Assembly (NCBI GenBank): GCA_026416775.1
Contig: JAOAEN010000063.1
Span: forward strand, 1-7,277
DNA: 7,277 nt
Direction of reading: 5' to 3'
Source of the DNA: Dehalococcoidales bacterium
GTDB taxonomy: Bacteria; Chloroflexota; Dehalococcoidia; Dehalococcoidales; RBG-16-60-22
Part shown: positions 1-6,207 of the stretch, piece by piece
How positions within the stretch are numbered: position 1 is the first letter of the stretch
How the letters are laid out: every line of letters begins with the position of its first letter
Notes under the pieces: model-generated
The model's input: only the letters and a program-made list of their open reading frames with translations
The model's database searches: none
Told to the model about the DNA's origin: nothing
Made by a program: the position numbers and the translations under genes

Positions 1-1071
1 CTTGCCCGGCGGGGGCATGCGGTGACGGTCTTTGAGATGCTGCCGCTTGCCGGCGGTATGCTGCGTGTGGGTATCCCGCGCTACCGTCTTCCGGCAGAGG
101 TGCTCGACAGTGAAATTGACTACATCCGCAGGGCGGGGGTAACGATACTCACCAACCACCGCGTAAATTCCATTGCAGAGCTCAGGGAGCAGGGCTTTGA
201 TGCCGTCTTCCTTGCCTGCGGGGCGCATGCCGGGCGCAGGATGAACGTCCCCGGCGAGAATAGCCCCGGCGTGATTGACTGTGTCTCCTTCCTGCGCGAT
301 GTTGCCCTCGGCATAAAACCGGCGCCCGGCAGGAGGGTGGCGGTGGTTGGTGGTGGCAATGCCGCCATGGATGCCGCACGCACGGCAAGGAGACTGGGGG
401 CAGACACGGTGACCGTCTTCTACCGCCGCAGCCGCGAGGAAATGCCGGCGGACAAAGAGGAAATTGAGGCAGCGATGGAAGAGGGCATCAAATTTGAATT
501 CCTCACCAATCCGACGAGGATTGAAAGAAAGAACGGTGCCCTCCTCATGACCTGTGTGCGCATGAGGCTGGGAAGCCACGACGAGACGGGACGGCGGCGT
601 CCGGAGGCAATTGCCGGAAGCGAGTTTACCACTGAGTTTGACACGGTCATTGCCGCCGTCGGGCAGACCACGGCGCTCCCCGATGGCATGGATATCCCCA
701 GGAACAAAGACGGTACGGTGCGTGTCAATCCGGACAGCCTTGCCACCGGGGTGGAAGGCGTCTTTGCCGGCGGCGACGCGGTGAGCGGACCGGCTTCCGT
801 CATCGAGGCGATCGCCGCGGGCAAGCAGGCGGCAGTCTCCATTGATAAGTACCTCGGCGGCTCGGGCATTATTGAGGAGAAGCTCGCCCCGCCCGAGGAG
901 GGGGCACAGCCCTTCAGCGGCGAGGAGGGCGAGGCTAGGCGTCCCGAAATGCCGGTGCGCCCGGTGGCGGAAAGGATCAAAGACTTCCGCATCTGCGAGC
1001 TTGGCTACACTCCGGAGATGGCGCTTGCCGAGGTGCGGCGCTGCCTGCGGTGTGACCTTGAAGAGCACTAG
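1..1071 (+). CDS. GltD/NfnB-like FAD- and NAD(P)H-dependent oxidoreductase, 3' part
   Basis: The frame is open from base 1, so the gene starts upstream; 356 residues are visible before TAG. It belongs to the glutamate synthase small-subunit-like flavoprotein family, which passes electrons between NAD(P)H, FAD and iron-sulfur partners. Visible residues 113-127 form the nucleotide-binding Rossmann turn (VVGGGNAAMDAAR). YRRSREEMPA at 141-150 follows it; an Arg pair at this place in GltD relatives contacts the NADPH 2'-phosphate, so NADP(H) is favoured but not proven. GVFAGGDAVSGP at 253-264 is the C-terminal FAD-binding motif. The protein ends with a Cys pair (C348, C351) in RRCLRCDL, a tail common in this family. 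It lies 24 bases upstream of the formate dehydrogenase gene on the same strand, so it is probably its electron-exchange (beta-type) subunit. The N-terminal half is outside the window, so a further NuoF-like or ferredoxin domain cannot be excluded. Confidence 0.88.
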   Translation, partial: LARRGHAVTVFEMLPLAGGMLRVGIPRYRLPAEVLDSEIDYIRRAGVTILTNHRVNSIAELREQGFDAVFLACGAHAGRRMNVPGENSPGVIDCVSFLRDVALGIKPAPGRRVAVVGGGNAAMDAARTARRLGADTVTVFYRRSREEMPADKEEIEAAMEEGIKFEFLTNPTRIERKNGALLMTCVRMRLGSHDETGRRRPEAIAGSEFTTEFDTVIAAVGQTTALPDGMDIPRNKDGTVRVNPDSLATGVEGVFAGGDAVSGPASVIEAIAAGKQAAVSIDKYLGGSGIIEEKLAPPEEGAQPFSGEEGEARRPEMPVRPVAERIKDFRICELGYTPEMALAEVRRCLRCDLEEH

Positions 1072-1095
1072 ACCCGCCGCAAGGAGGAAGAGAGG

Positions 1096-3855
1096 ATGAA
1101 CACAGCGATGAAAACGCAGCGAAATGCCGTAAGCGTAAACTTGACGATTGACGGCGTGAAGATAACCGTGCCCGCCGGCACGACGGTGCTGGAAGCGGCA
1201 AGGGCAAATGGTATCTACATCCCCACCCTCTGCTATGACCCGGATCTTGAGCCGTACGGGGCCTGCCGGCTCTGCATCGTGGAGATTGAGGGGATGCGCG
1301 GGCTACCCACCGCCTGCACCACCGAGGTCGGCGAGGGCATGGTCGTGCGTACCGAGACCCCCGCGCTGGCGGGTGCCCGGCGCACCACCATGGAACTCAT
1401 CATGGCAAACCACCACGGCGACTGTCTTACCTGTGGCAAGAATCAGAACTGCGAGCTGCAGAAGGTTGCCCGGTACCTGGGGGTTGATGAGTCCCACTAC
1501 GGACGCCTGCGTCGGAGTACAAGAACCGTCCCCCGCGATGAGAGCCACCCCGCCTATACCCGCGATATGAACAAGTGCATCCTCTGCGGGCGCTGCTGGC
1601 GCGCCTGCCACGAGATCGCCGGGGTCGAGGCGATTGATGTCGCCTTCCGCGGTGATGCCTCAACTGTTGCCCCATTCGGCAACAAGCCCGTCTTCGAGTC
1701 GAACTGTGAGGCCTGCGGCGAGTGCCTTGACCGCTGCCCCACCGGGGCGCTTTACCCGAAGAACACCACCATGCCCACGCGCGAGGTGAAGACCATCTGC
1801 CCCTACTGCGGTGTGGGCTGTTCCATTTACCTCGGCGTGCGCGGTAACGAGATCGTGAGCGTGAGGGGCGACCGTGAAAGCCCCGTCAACCGCGGCGGGC
1901 TGTGCATAAAGGGCCGCTGGGGATTTGACTTCGTGAACCATCCCGACCGGCTCACCAGGCCCCTCATCCGCAGGGAGGGTATCGGCAGGGATATCGCGCT
2001 GAACGGCAATTTCCGGGAGATCTTCCGCGAGGCAAGCTGGGATGAGGCACTCGACCTCGTTGCCCGGCGTCTTGCGAAAATCAGAGAAGAGACCGGGCCG
2101 GACAGCATCGGCGTGGTGAGTTCGGCGAAGTTCACCAACGAGGAGAACTACCTGGTGCAGAAGTTTGCCCGGGCGGTGATCGGCACCAACAACATTGACC
2201 ACTGTGCCCGTCTCTGCCATGCTTCCACGGTGGCGGCGGCTTCCGCCTGCTTCGGCGACGGCGCCATGAGCAATTCAATTGCCGATTTTCTCAAGGCGGA
2301 CCTGCTCTTCATCATCGGCTCCAACACCACCGAATGCCACCCCATCATCGGGCGCTACGTGCGCCAGGCGGTGAGGTCGGGGAGAACGAAGCTCATCGTT
2401 GCCGACCCGCGCAGCATTGTGCTTGCCAGGAAAGCCGTCCTGCACCTCCGCCAGCGTCCCGGTACCGATGTGGCGCTCCTCAACGCCATGATGCACGGCC
2501 TCCTCAAAGAGGGGCTTGAGAAGCAAGATTTCATCAGGGAACGCACCGTCGGCTTTGAAGAGGTTGCCAGGACGGTGGCGAAATACACTCCCGAGCTTGC
2601 CGAGGAGATCACCGGGGTGCCGAAGGATGACATCGTCCGGGCAGCGCGGCTTTTCGCCACGGCGGGCAGAGCGGCCATCCTCTATGGCATGGGCATCACC
2701 CAGCACATCACCGGGACCGACAACGTCAGGTGCATCGCCAACCTCCTCATGATGACCGGCAATATCGGCTGCGAGGGTGCCGGCTTCAGCCCCCTGCGTG
2801 GGCAGAACAACGTGCAGGGCGCCTGCGACATGGGGGCACTGCCCAACGTGCTGCCGGGCTACCAGCCGGTGGCGGATGCCAAAGCCCGCGAAAAGTTTGA
2901 GAAAGCCTGGAACTGCAGGATCAAGGACAAACCGGGGCTGCAGGTCACCGAGATGATCAATGCCGCTGTCCGCGGTGAGCTCCGTGCGATGTACATTGTC
3001 GGGGAAAACCTCATCCTTAGCGAGCCGCACCTTCTCCACACGCACGAGGCGCTGAAGAAGCTTGATTTCATCGTGGTGCAGGACATCTTCCCCACGGAGA
3101 CGGCGGCCCTTGCCGATGTGGTGCTCCCGGCGGCGGCTTTCGCCGAAAAGGACGGTACCTACACCAATACCGAGCGGCGGGTGCAGCGGTGCCGCAGGGC
3201 GGTGGAGCCACCCGGTGAGGCCAGGCCCGACTGGCAGATAGTCTCCGAGCTGGCAACCAGAATGGGCTACCCGTTCCCCTACCGGAGCACCCGCGACATT
3301 AATGCGGAAGTGGCATCACTTACCCCGATTTACGGGGGTATCACCTTTGACCGCCTCGAGCATGGCTACGGGCTGCAGTGGCCCTGCCGCGATGCCAGCG
3401 ACCCCGGTACCCCCATCCCGCATGTCGGCAGGTTCACCTGCGGGCTGGGGCGCTTCCAGGCTGTAGAATACCGCCCGCCGGCAGAAAGCCCGAGTGCGGA
3501 ATACCCGCTCACCCTAACCACCGGGCGCATCCTTGAACACTACCACACCGGCAGCATGAGCCGCCGCACGAAGGTCCTGCGCGAGGTCAAGCCTACGGGC
3601 GGCATTGATATCCATCCCGAGGATGCGGCAAGGCTCGGCGTGAAGGAGGGGGATATCATTACCGTGGGTTCGGTGCGCGGTGAGATAAGGGCACCGGTCC
3701 ACATCACCGATAGGGTGGCACCCGGGCTTGCCTTCATGGCGTTCCACTGGAAGGAAGCCCCGGCAAACATGCTCACCAATTCTGCCCTTGACCCCACCGC
3801 AAAGATACCGGAGCTCAAGGTTGCGGCAATCAGGGTCAGGACCGAGAAAGCGTAG
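1096..3855 (+). CDS. fdhA: Formate dehydrogenase catalytic subunit, Cys type, with NuoG-like N-terminus
   Basis: This 919-residue molybdenum/tungsten bis-MGD enzyme should interconvert formate and CO2 in the cytoplasm; no Tat or Sec signal is seen. Domains in order: a [2Fe-2S] domain (C46, C57, C60, C74); a NuoG-type His-Cys [4Fe-4S] site (H106, C110, C113, C119); two ferredoxin-type [4Fe-4S] motifs (C161, C164, C167, C171 and C204, C207, C210, C214); the molybdopterin-domain [4Fe-4S] (C235, C238, C242, C270) with the conserved electron-relay Lys at K272; the molybdopterin core; and a C-terminal dinucleotide-binding domain from about residue 800. The metal-ligand position is C374 followed by H375 in CARLCHAS, encoded by TGC, so selenocysteine is not used. 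AAGGAGG at 1081-1087, 8 bases before the ATG, supports the start. Length and clusters match the NAD(P)-linked enzymes of acetogens. The NuoG-like front end should hand electrons to a diaphorase, plausibly the flavoprotein upstream. A distant relative acting on another substrate is unlikely but possible. Confidence 0.93.
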   Translation: MNTAMKTQRNAVSVNLTIDGVKITVPAGTTVLEAARANGIYIPTLCYDPDLEPYGACRLCIVEIEGMRGLPTACTTEVGEGMVVRTETPALAGARRTTMELIMANHHGDCLTCGKNQNCELQKVARYLGVDESHYGRLRRSTRTVPRDESHPAYTRDMNKCILCGRCWRACHEIAGVEAIDVAFRGDASTVAPFGNKPVFESNCEACGECLDRCPTGALYPKNTTMPTREVKTICPYCGVGCSIYLGVRGNEIVSVRGDRESPVNRGGLCIKGRWGFDFVNHPDRLTRPLIRREGIGRDIALNGNFREIFREASWDEALDLVARRLAKIREETGPDSIGVVSSAKFTNEENYLVQKFARAVIGTNNIDHCARLCHASTVAAASACFGDGAMSNSIADFLKADLLFIIGSNTTECHPIIGRYVRQAVRSGRTKLIVADPRSIVLARKAVLHLRQRPGTDVALLNAMMHGLLKEGLEKQDFIRERTVGFEEVARTVAKYTPELAEEITGVPKDDIVRAARLFATAGRAAILYGMGITQHITGTDNVRCIANLLMMTGNIGCEGAGFSPLRGQNNVQGACDMGALPNVLPGYQPVADAKAREKFEKAWNCRIKDKPGLQVTEMINAAVRGELRAMYIVGENLILSEPHLLHTHEALKKLDFIVVQDIFPTETAALADVVLPAAAFAEKDGTYTNTERRVQRCRRAVEPPGEARPDWQIVSELATRMGYPFPYRSTRDINAEVASLTPIYGGITFDRLEHGYGLQWPCRDASDPGTPIPHVGRFTCGLGRFQAVEYRPPAESPSAEYPLTLTTGRILEHYHTGSMSRRTKVLREVKPTGGIDIHPEDAARLGVKEGDIITVGSVRGEIRAPVHITDRVAPGLAFMAFHWKEAPANMLTNSALDPTAKIPELKVAAIRVRTEKA

Positions 3856-3902
3856 GCTGACGGGGAAACGGGAGGATACCTTCCGGCAGTGTTCCGCCAT
3901 GG

Positions 3903-3949
3903 TGCCTGATGCGGGTGTGGGTACGCCACAGCCTGGCATGGTGCAGGCA
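3903..3949 (+). other. Imperfect hairpin between formate dehydrogenase and kinase genes
   Basis: The 116-base gap can fold into one long interrupted hairpin. The outer stem pairs TGCCTG (3903-3908) with CAGGCA (3944-3949) and ATGC (3909-3912) with GCAT (3936-3939). The inner stem pairs TGTGG (3916-3920) with CCACA (3926-3930) around loop GTACG. No T-run follows, so it is not an intrinsic terminator. It could affect mRNA processing or stability between the two genes. An 8-bp direct repeat, CATGGTGC, also occurs at 3898-3905 and 3937-3944. The pairing is visible, the function is unknown. Confidence 0.35.
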
Positions 3950-3971
3950 GCGGATGTGAGAGGGGGAGCGG

Positions 3972-5180
3972 GTGGGGATGGATAGACCGATGGAACAAGC
4001 AGGGCAAGGAAGCCTTTCTCCGGGGCAAAGGCCTTCGCCGTTGTACTTGGCCGTGCTCCGGGTACCACGGGGTAGCTGGCGGTGTTACCTGCATGTGCTT
4101 TCCATCGCCGTCATCATGGCGGTGCTGGCCTATGTCTTCCATGCCGTTTTAGCTGCGGATTGCGATGTCTTCATCATCGCTTTTGCGGTGCCCCTCTTCC
4201 ATGCGGCGGCGGTCTTCCGCAGGTACGGGGTGATCGCCTGCGGGCTGGCGTTTCTTGCCATCGTGCTGCCGAGGGCTTTCCTGCCCTCATATGACCCTGA
4301 GATCCTGGTAAGGGTTGCCGTGACCGCCCTGCCCCTGCTCCTTGCCGCCTTCCTCACCGCATGGCTTATTGATGCCAGGGCAGGGAAGGCAAAGCTTGCG
4401 CGCGAGAACGCTACCCTTAAGCAGGAGCTTGATGAACAGGCGGAAAAGCTCAAGAAGACCCAGCAGCAGCTCGTCCAGGTGGCGAAGCTCAGCTCTCTCG
4501 GGGAGCTTACCGCGGGGCTTGCCCACGAGCTCAATAACCCCCTTGCCGGCATGCTCCTCTATGTCCGGCTCATTCAGGAAAAGCTCACCCGCGGCAGCAT
4601 CGACCGGGCGGAGCTGGGAAAAGCCCTTGACGAGATCACCACGGCGATTGACTACTGCACGGGCATCATCCACGGGCTGATGGACTTTGCTCGCCAGACG
4701 GAGACGCGCTTCCGCCCGATCACGGTAAGCCGCGCCATTGACAAGGCGATGTTACTTGTCGGCCACCATCCCCAGATGAAGACGGTCGAGGTCGTCCGCG
4801 AAGAGGCGCCGCACCTGCCGCTGGTCGTGGGTGATTTCAACCAGCTTGTCCAGGTCCTTCTCGACCTCATTCTCAATGCCCTTCAGGCAATGGGGGGGAC
4901 GGGTAGGCTCACCATACGCGCCGCCGCGGATGGTAACTGGGTGAAGGTCAGCGTGAGCGACACCGGCTGTGGCATCTCCCGGGAAAACATGGACAAGATC
5001 TTCACCCCCTTTTTCACCACCAAGGCTGCCGGCACCGGGCTGGGGCTTGCCATCGCCCGCGGCATCATCGAGCGGCACGGGGGGCGGATAGAGGTCCAGA
5101 GCGAGCCCGACAGGGGCAGCACCTTCACGGTGGTCCTTCCCGCCTACCGCGAGGAAAGTCTGGTGAGCTCAACCGGGTAA
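3972..5180 (+). CDS. Membrane sensor histidine kinase (HisKA / HATPase_c)
   Basis: This is a 402-residue sensor kinase. Four hydrophobic segments lie at about residues 39-60, 64-82, 86-102 and 110-132, joined by very short loops, so there is no sizeable extracellular sensor domain. A charged, coiled-coil-like stretch follows (about 135-170). The H-box contains H185 in LAHELNNP, with the ExxN pattern (E186, N189) linked to phosphatase activity in this kinase class. The ATP-binding domain shows the N-box (N302), G1 (DTGCGIS, D330), F-box (FTPFFTTK, 344-351) and G2 (GTGLGLA, 354-360). All catalytic motifs are intact. The H-box resembles the NtrB/FixL type rather than the NarX type. The start is uncertain: GTG at 3972 has AGGGGGA 4 bases upstream, while ATG at 3978 is 10 bases from the same motif; both give nearly the same protein. 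It follows the formate dehydrogenase gene with no terminator between, so co-transcription is likely. The signal sensed is unknown. Confidence 0.93.
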   Translation: MGMDRPMEQAGQGSLSPGQRPSPLYLAVLRVPRGSWRCYLHVLSIAVIMAVLAYVFHAVLAADCDVFIIAFAVPLFHAAAVFRRYGVIACGLAFLAIVLPRAFLPSYDPEILVRVAVTALPLLLAAFLTAWLIDARAGKAKLARENATLKQELDEQAEKLKKTQQQLVQVAKLSSLGELTAGLAHELNNPLAGMLLYVRLIQEKLTRGSIDRAELGKALDEITTAIDYCTGIIHGLMDFARQTETRFRPITVSRAIDKAMLLVGHHPQMKTVEVVREEAPHLPLVVGDFNQLVQVLLDLILNALQAMGGTGRLTIRAAADGNWVKVSVSDTGCGISRENMDKIFTPFFTTKAAGTGLGLAIARGIIERHGGRIEVQSEPDRGSTFTVVLPAYREESLVSSTG

Positions 5181-5195
5181 GGACGGTTCCGCCCG

Positions 5196-5855
5196 CTACA
5201 TGTCGTCCAGGCTGATGTAGCCCAGCTTCAGCCCCTTGATAATGGCATCGGTGCGGCTGCTGCAGCCGAGCTTGTTGAAGATGTTCGTCATGTGGGCCTT
5301 GACGGTGCGCAGGCTGATAAAGAGCTTCTCCGAGATTTCCTTGTTGCTCAGGCCCCTTGAGGCAAGCTGGAGGATCTCAAGCTCCCTTGCGGTCAGCTTG
5401 GCACCATGATCCGGTTCTGCCGTGGTGCGGTAGAAGCTGGACACTCTTTCCACCAGTTTATGTGTCACCTCGGGGTCAAGCACCGATTCTCCCGCGCGCA
5501 CCGCGCGTATTGCCCTGACGATGTCCTTGCCGGCGGAGTTTTTCATCAGGTAACCGCAGGCACCGGCTTCAAGGAGCCCGACCACGTACTGAATATCGCT
5601 GAAGGCGGTCAGTGCCAGCACCGCGGTGGAAGGGCTGATCTGTCTTATCTGCTTTGTTGCCTCAACCCCGTTGAGCCTGGGCATCACCACGTCCATGATG
5701 ACCACATCCGGTCGCAGCTCTCTGGTAAGCTGGACGGCTTCTTCACCATCCGCGGCCTCTCCCACAAGCTCAAAGTCCTTCTCCACCGCAAGGAGATTGC
5801 GCATCCCCTCCCGCAGCATGGCATGGTCATCGGCAATCAGAATTCTTGTCTTCAT
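5196..5855 (-). CDS. NarL/FixJ-family response regulator (receiver + LuxR-type HTH)
   Basis: This is a 219-residue DNA-binding response regulator. The receiver has the acidic pair D9/D10 (ILIADDHAM), phospho-acceptor D55 (VVIMDVVMP), T83 and K105 (GYLMKNS), so it should be phosphorylatable. The C-terminal LuxR-type helix-turn-helix covers about residues 150-212, with the family signature LTARELEILQLASRGLSNKE and the recognition region ISLRTVKAHMTNIF. The ATG at 5855 is preferred over an in-frame ATG 36 bases upstream because AAGGA sits 5 bases before it, the receiver begins there, and the upstream ATG lies between the predicted -10 box and this site, at its edge. It converges on the kinase gene; the two stop codons are 15 bases apart. 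It may act with that kinase: FixL/FixJ is a precedent for a HisKA kinase with a LuxR-type regulator. Its target genes cannot be read from the sequence; the neighbouring formate and acetate genes are natural candidates. Confidence 0.94.
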   Translation of the reverse strand: MKTRILIADDHAMLREGMRNLLAVEKDFELVGEAADGEEAVQLTRELRPDVVIMDVVMPRLNGVEATKQIRQISPSTAVLALTAFSDIQYVVGLLEAGACGYLMKNSAGKDIVRAIRAVRAGESVLDPEVTHKLVERVSSFYRTTAEPDHGAKLTARELEILQLASRGLSNKEISEKLFISLRTVKAHMTNIFNKLGCSSRTDAIIKGLKLGYISLDDM

Positions 5856-5860
5856 AGGCT

Positions 5861-5865
5861 TCCTT
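5861..5865 (-). promoter_or_regulatory. Ribosome binding site deciding the response-regulator start
   Basis: On the minus strand AAGGA is followed by a 5-base spacer (AGCCT) and the ATG at 5855-5853. It selects this start over the in-frame ATG at 5891, which has no comparable motif. Confidence 0.7.
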
Positions 5866-5890
5866 TTCCCGCAGGTGCATACCAGATTCA

Positions 5891-5919
5891 ATTGTACGAC
5901 GTAATACTGAAAAACTCAA
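5891..5919 (-). promoter_or_regulatory. Sigma-70-type promoter of the response-regulator gene
   Basis: Read on the minus strand, TTGAGT (5919-5914) is separated by exactly 17 bases from TACAAT (5896-5891). These match the consensus at 4 of 6 and 5 of 6 positions. Transcription would start near 5884, giving a leader of about 29 bases before the ATG at 5855. Two AGTCC direct repeats with 9-base periodicity (5946-5950 and 5955-5959) lie upstream of the -35 and could be part of an activator site. Confidence 0.55.
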
Positions 5920-5961
5920 CCTCTGCGTTCTAGAGCCATAGACCTAGTCCCTAAAGTCCTA

Positions 5962-5990
5962 TTTAAATTGTACTTCTTACCATGTAGAAT
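5962..5990 (+). promoter_or_regulatory. Possible forward promoter upstream of the receiver-Acs gene
   Basis: TTTAAA (5962-5967) and TAGAAT (5985-5990) are separated by 17 bases and match the sigma-70 boxes at 4 of 6 and 5 of 6 positions. Transcription would start around 5996-5998. It is divergent from the response-regulator promoter, with 42 bases between the two -35 boxes, so a regulator bound between them could affect both. It is a weaker call because the region is AT-rich and such matches arise by chance. Confidence 0.35.
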
Positions 5991-6030
5991 AAGTAATGTG
6001 AGCGGTTTTGCGTGCTGCCCCTCTCTGCTA

Positions 6031-6042
6031 CCATTTAAATGG
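6031..6042. promoter_or_regulatory. Perfect 12-bp palindrome CCATTTAAATGG, possible operator
   Basis: CCATTTAAATGG is fully self-complementary. Flanking GCTA (6027-6030) and TAGC (6045-6048) extend the symmetry with a 2-base bulge. The core ATTTAAAT occurs again at 5961-5968, overlapping the predicted forward -35 box. It could bind a dimeric regulator or form part of the RNA stem described for this stretch. Confidence 0.35.
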
Positions 6043-6085
6043 GCTAGCGTGAATTCCAGCCTTACAATAGTACCGCTACTGATGG

Positions 6086-6121
6086 GCCGAAACACAGAGC
6101 CGGCGTGGTTCGGCTTTTTTT
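6086..6121 (+). terminator. Intrinsic (Rho-independent) terminator
   Basis: GCCGAAACAC (6086-6095) pairs with GTGGTTCGGC (6105-6114) through nine base pairs and one A-G mismatch, closing a 9-base loop. Seven T residues follow (6115-6121). The T-run lies only on the plus-strand 3' side, so it terminates forward transcripts. No forward gene ends just before it; the nearest is the kinase, ending at 5180. It may therefore end a small RNA, act as an attenuator for the receiver-Acs gene, or stop read-through from the formate dehydrogenase-kinase operon. Confidence 0.75.
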
Positions 6122-6150
6122 CTGAAATGCACCTCGGGCAGGCCACCAAC

Positions 6151-6172
6151 AAACAGCCTCAGGACTGTTTTT
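6151..6172 (+). terminator. Second terminator-like hairpin before the receiver-Acs gene
   Basis: AAACAGCC (6151-6158) pairs with GG (6162-6163) and CTGTTT (6165-6170) with one bulged A at 6164 and a 3-base loop. The T-run (6168-6172) overlaps the 3' arm. It is AT-rich and weaker than the hairpin at 6086-6114. It would be transcribed in the leader of the downstream gene, 35 bases before its ATG. Confidence 0.35.
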
Positions 6173-6207
6173 GACCCCATAAAATTCTTTTTAAGGAGAA
6201 GTCTGGT

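Larger units (their letters stand above)
5997..6121 (+). ncRNA. Candidate structured leader or small RNA ending at an intrinsic terminator
   Basis: From the possible start near 5997 to the T-run at 6121 is about 125 bases with no convincing reading frame. Several pairings are possible. AGCGGT (6001-6006) pairs with ACCGCT (6072-6077). CGTGCTGCCC (6011-6020) pairs with GGGCTAGCGTG (6041-6051) with one bulge and two G-U pairs. The terminator hairpin (6086-6114) follows. This could be a free small RNA or an attenuated leader of the receiver-Acs gene. I do not recognise a known riboswitch family in it. The terminator is solid; the RNA itself is inference. Confidence 0.33.

Noticed and set aside
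2215..2217. Possible selenocysteine codon at the formate dehydrogenase active site
   Set aside because: The codon is TGC, encoding cysteine; no in-frame TGA occurs in the gene.
2275..3045. Minus-strand open frame of 256 codons inside the formate dehydrogenase gene
   Set aside because: It is antisense to the conserved molybdopterin domain, with no motif of its own; other reverse frames at 420-992, 1660-2220 and 3514-4142 are rejected for the same reason.
3869..3885. Seven-pair hairpin CGGGAGG-ATA-CCTTCCG just after the formate dehydrogenase stop
   Set aside because: It includes a G-T pair, has a 3-base loop and no T-run follows, so it is not an intrinsic terminator.
3899..3985. Small 28-codon frame between formate dehydrogenase and kinase
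   Set aside because: The nearest purine-rich motif is too far from its ATG, it overlaps the kinase start, and the peptide is low in complexity.
5171..5188. AACCG/CGGTT hairpin at the kinase stop codon
   Set aside because: It has only five base pairs and no T-run on either strand, so it cannot be called a terminator.
5406..5933. Forward open frame of 175 codons over the response-regulator gene
   Set aside because: It is antisense to a well-supported response regulator and shows no domain or ribosome binding site.
5971..5977. TACTTCT, which fits the E. coli NarL heptamer pattern
   Set aside because: A single degenerate heptamer in AT-rich DNA is expected by chance, and the regulator here need not share E. 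coli NarL specificity.
5968..6174. Forward 68-codon frame in the intergenic region
   Set aside because: It has no ribosome binding site, runs through the terminator hairpin, and has a composition unlike the real genes.
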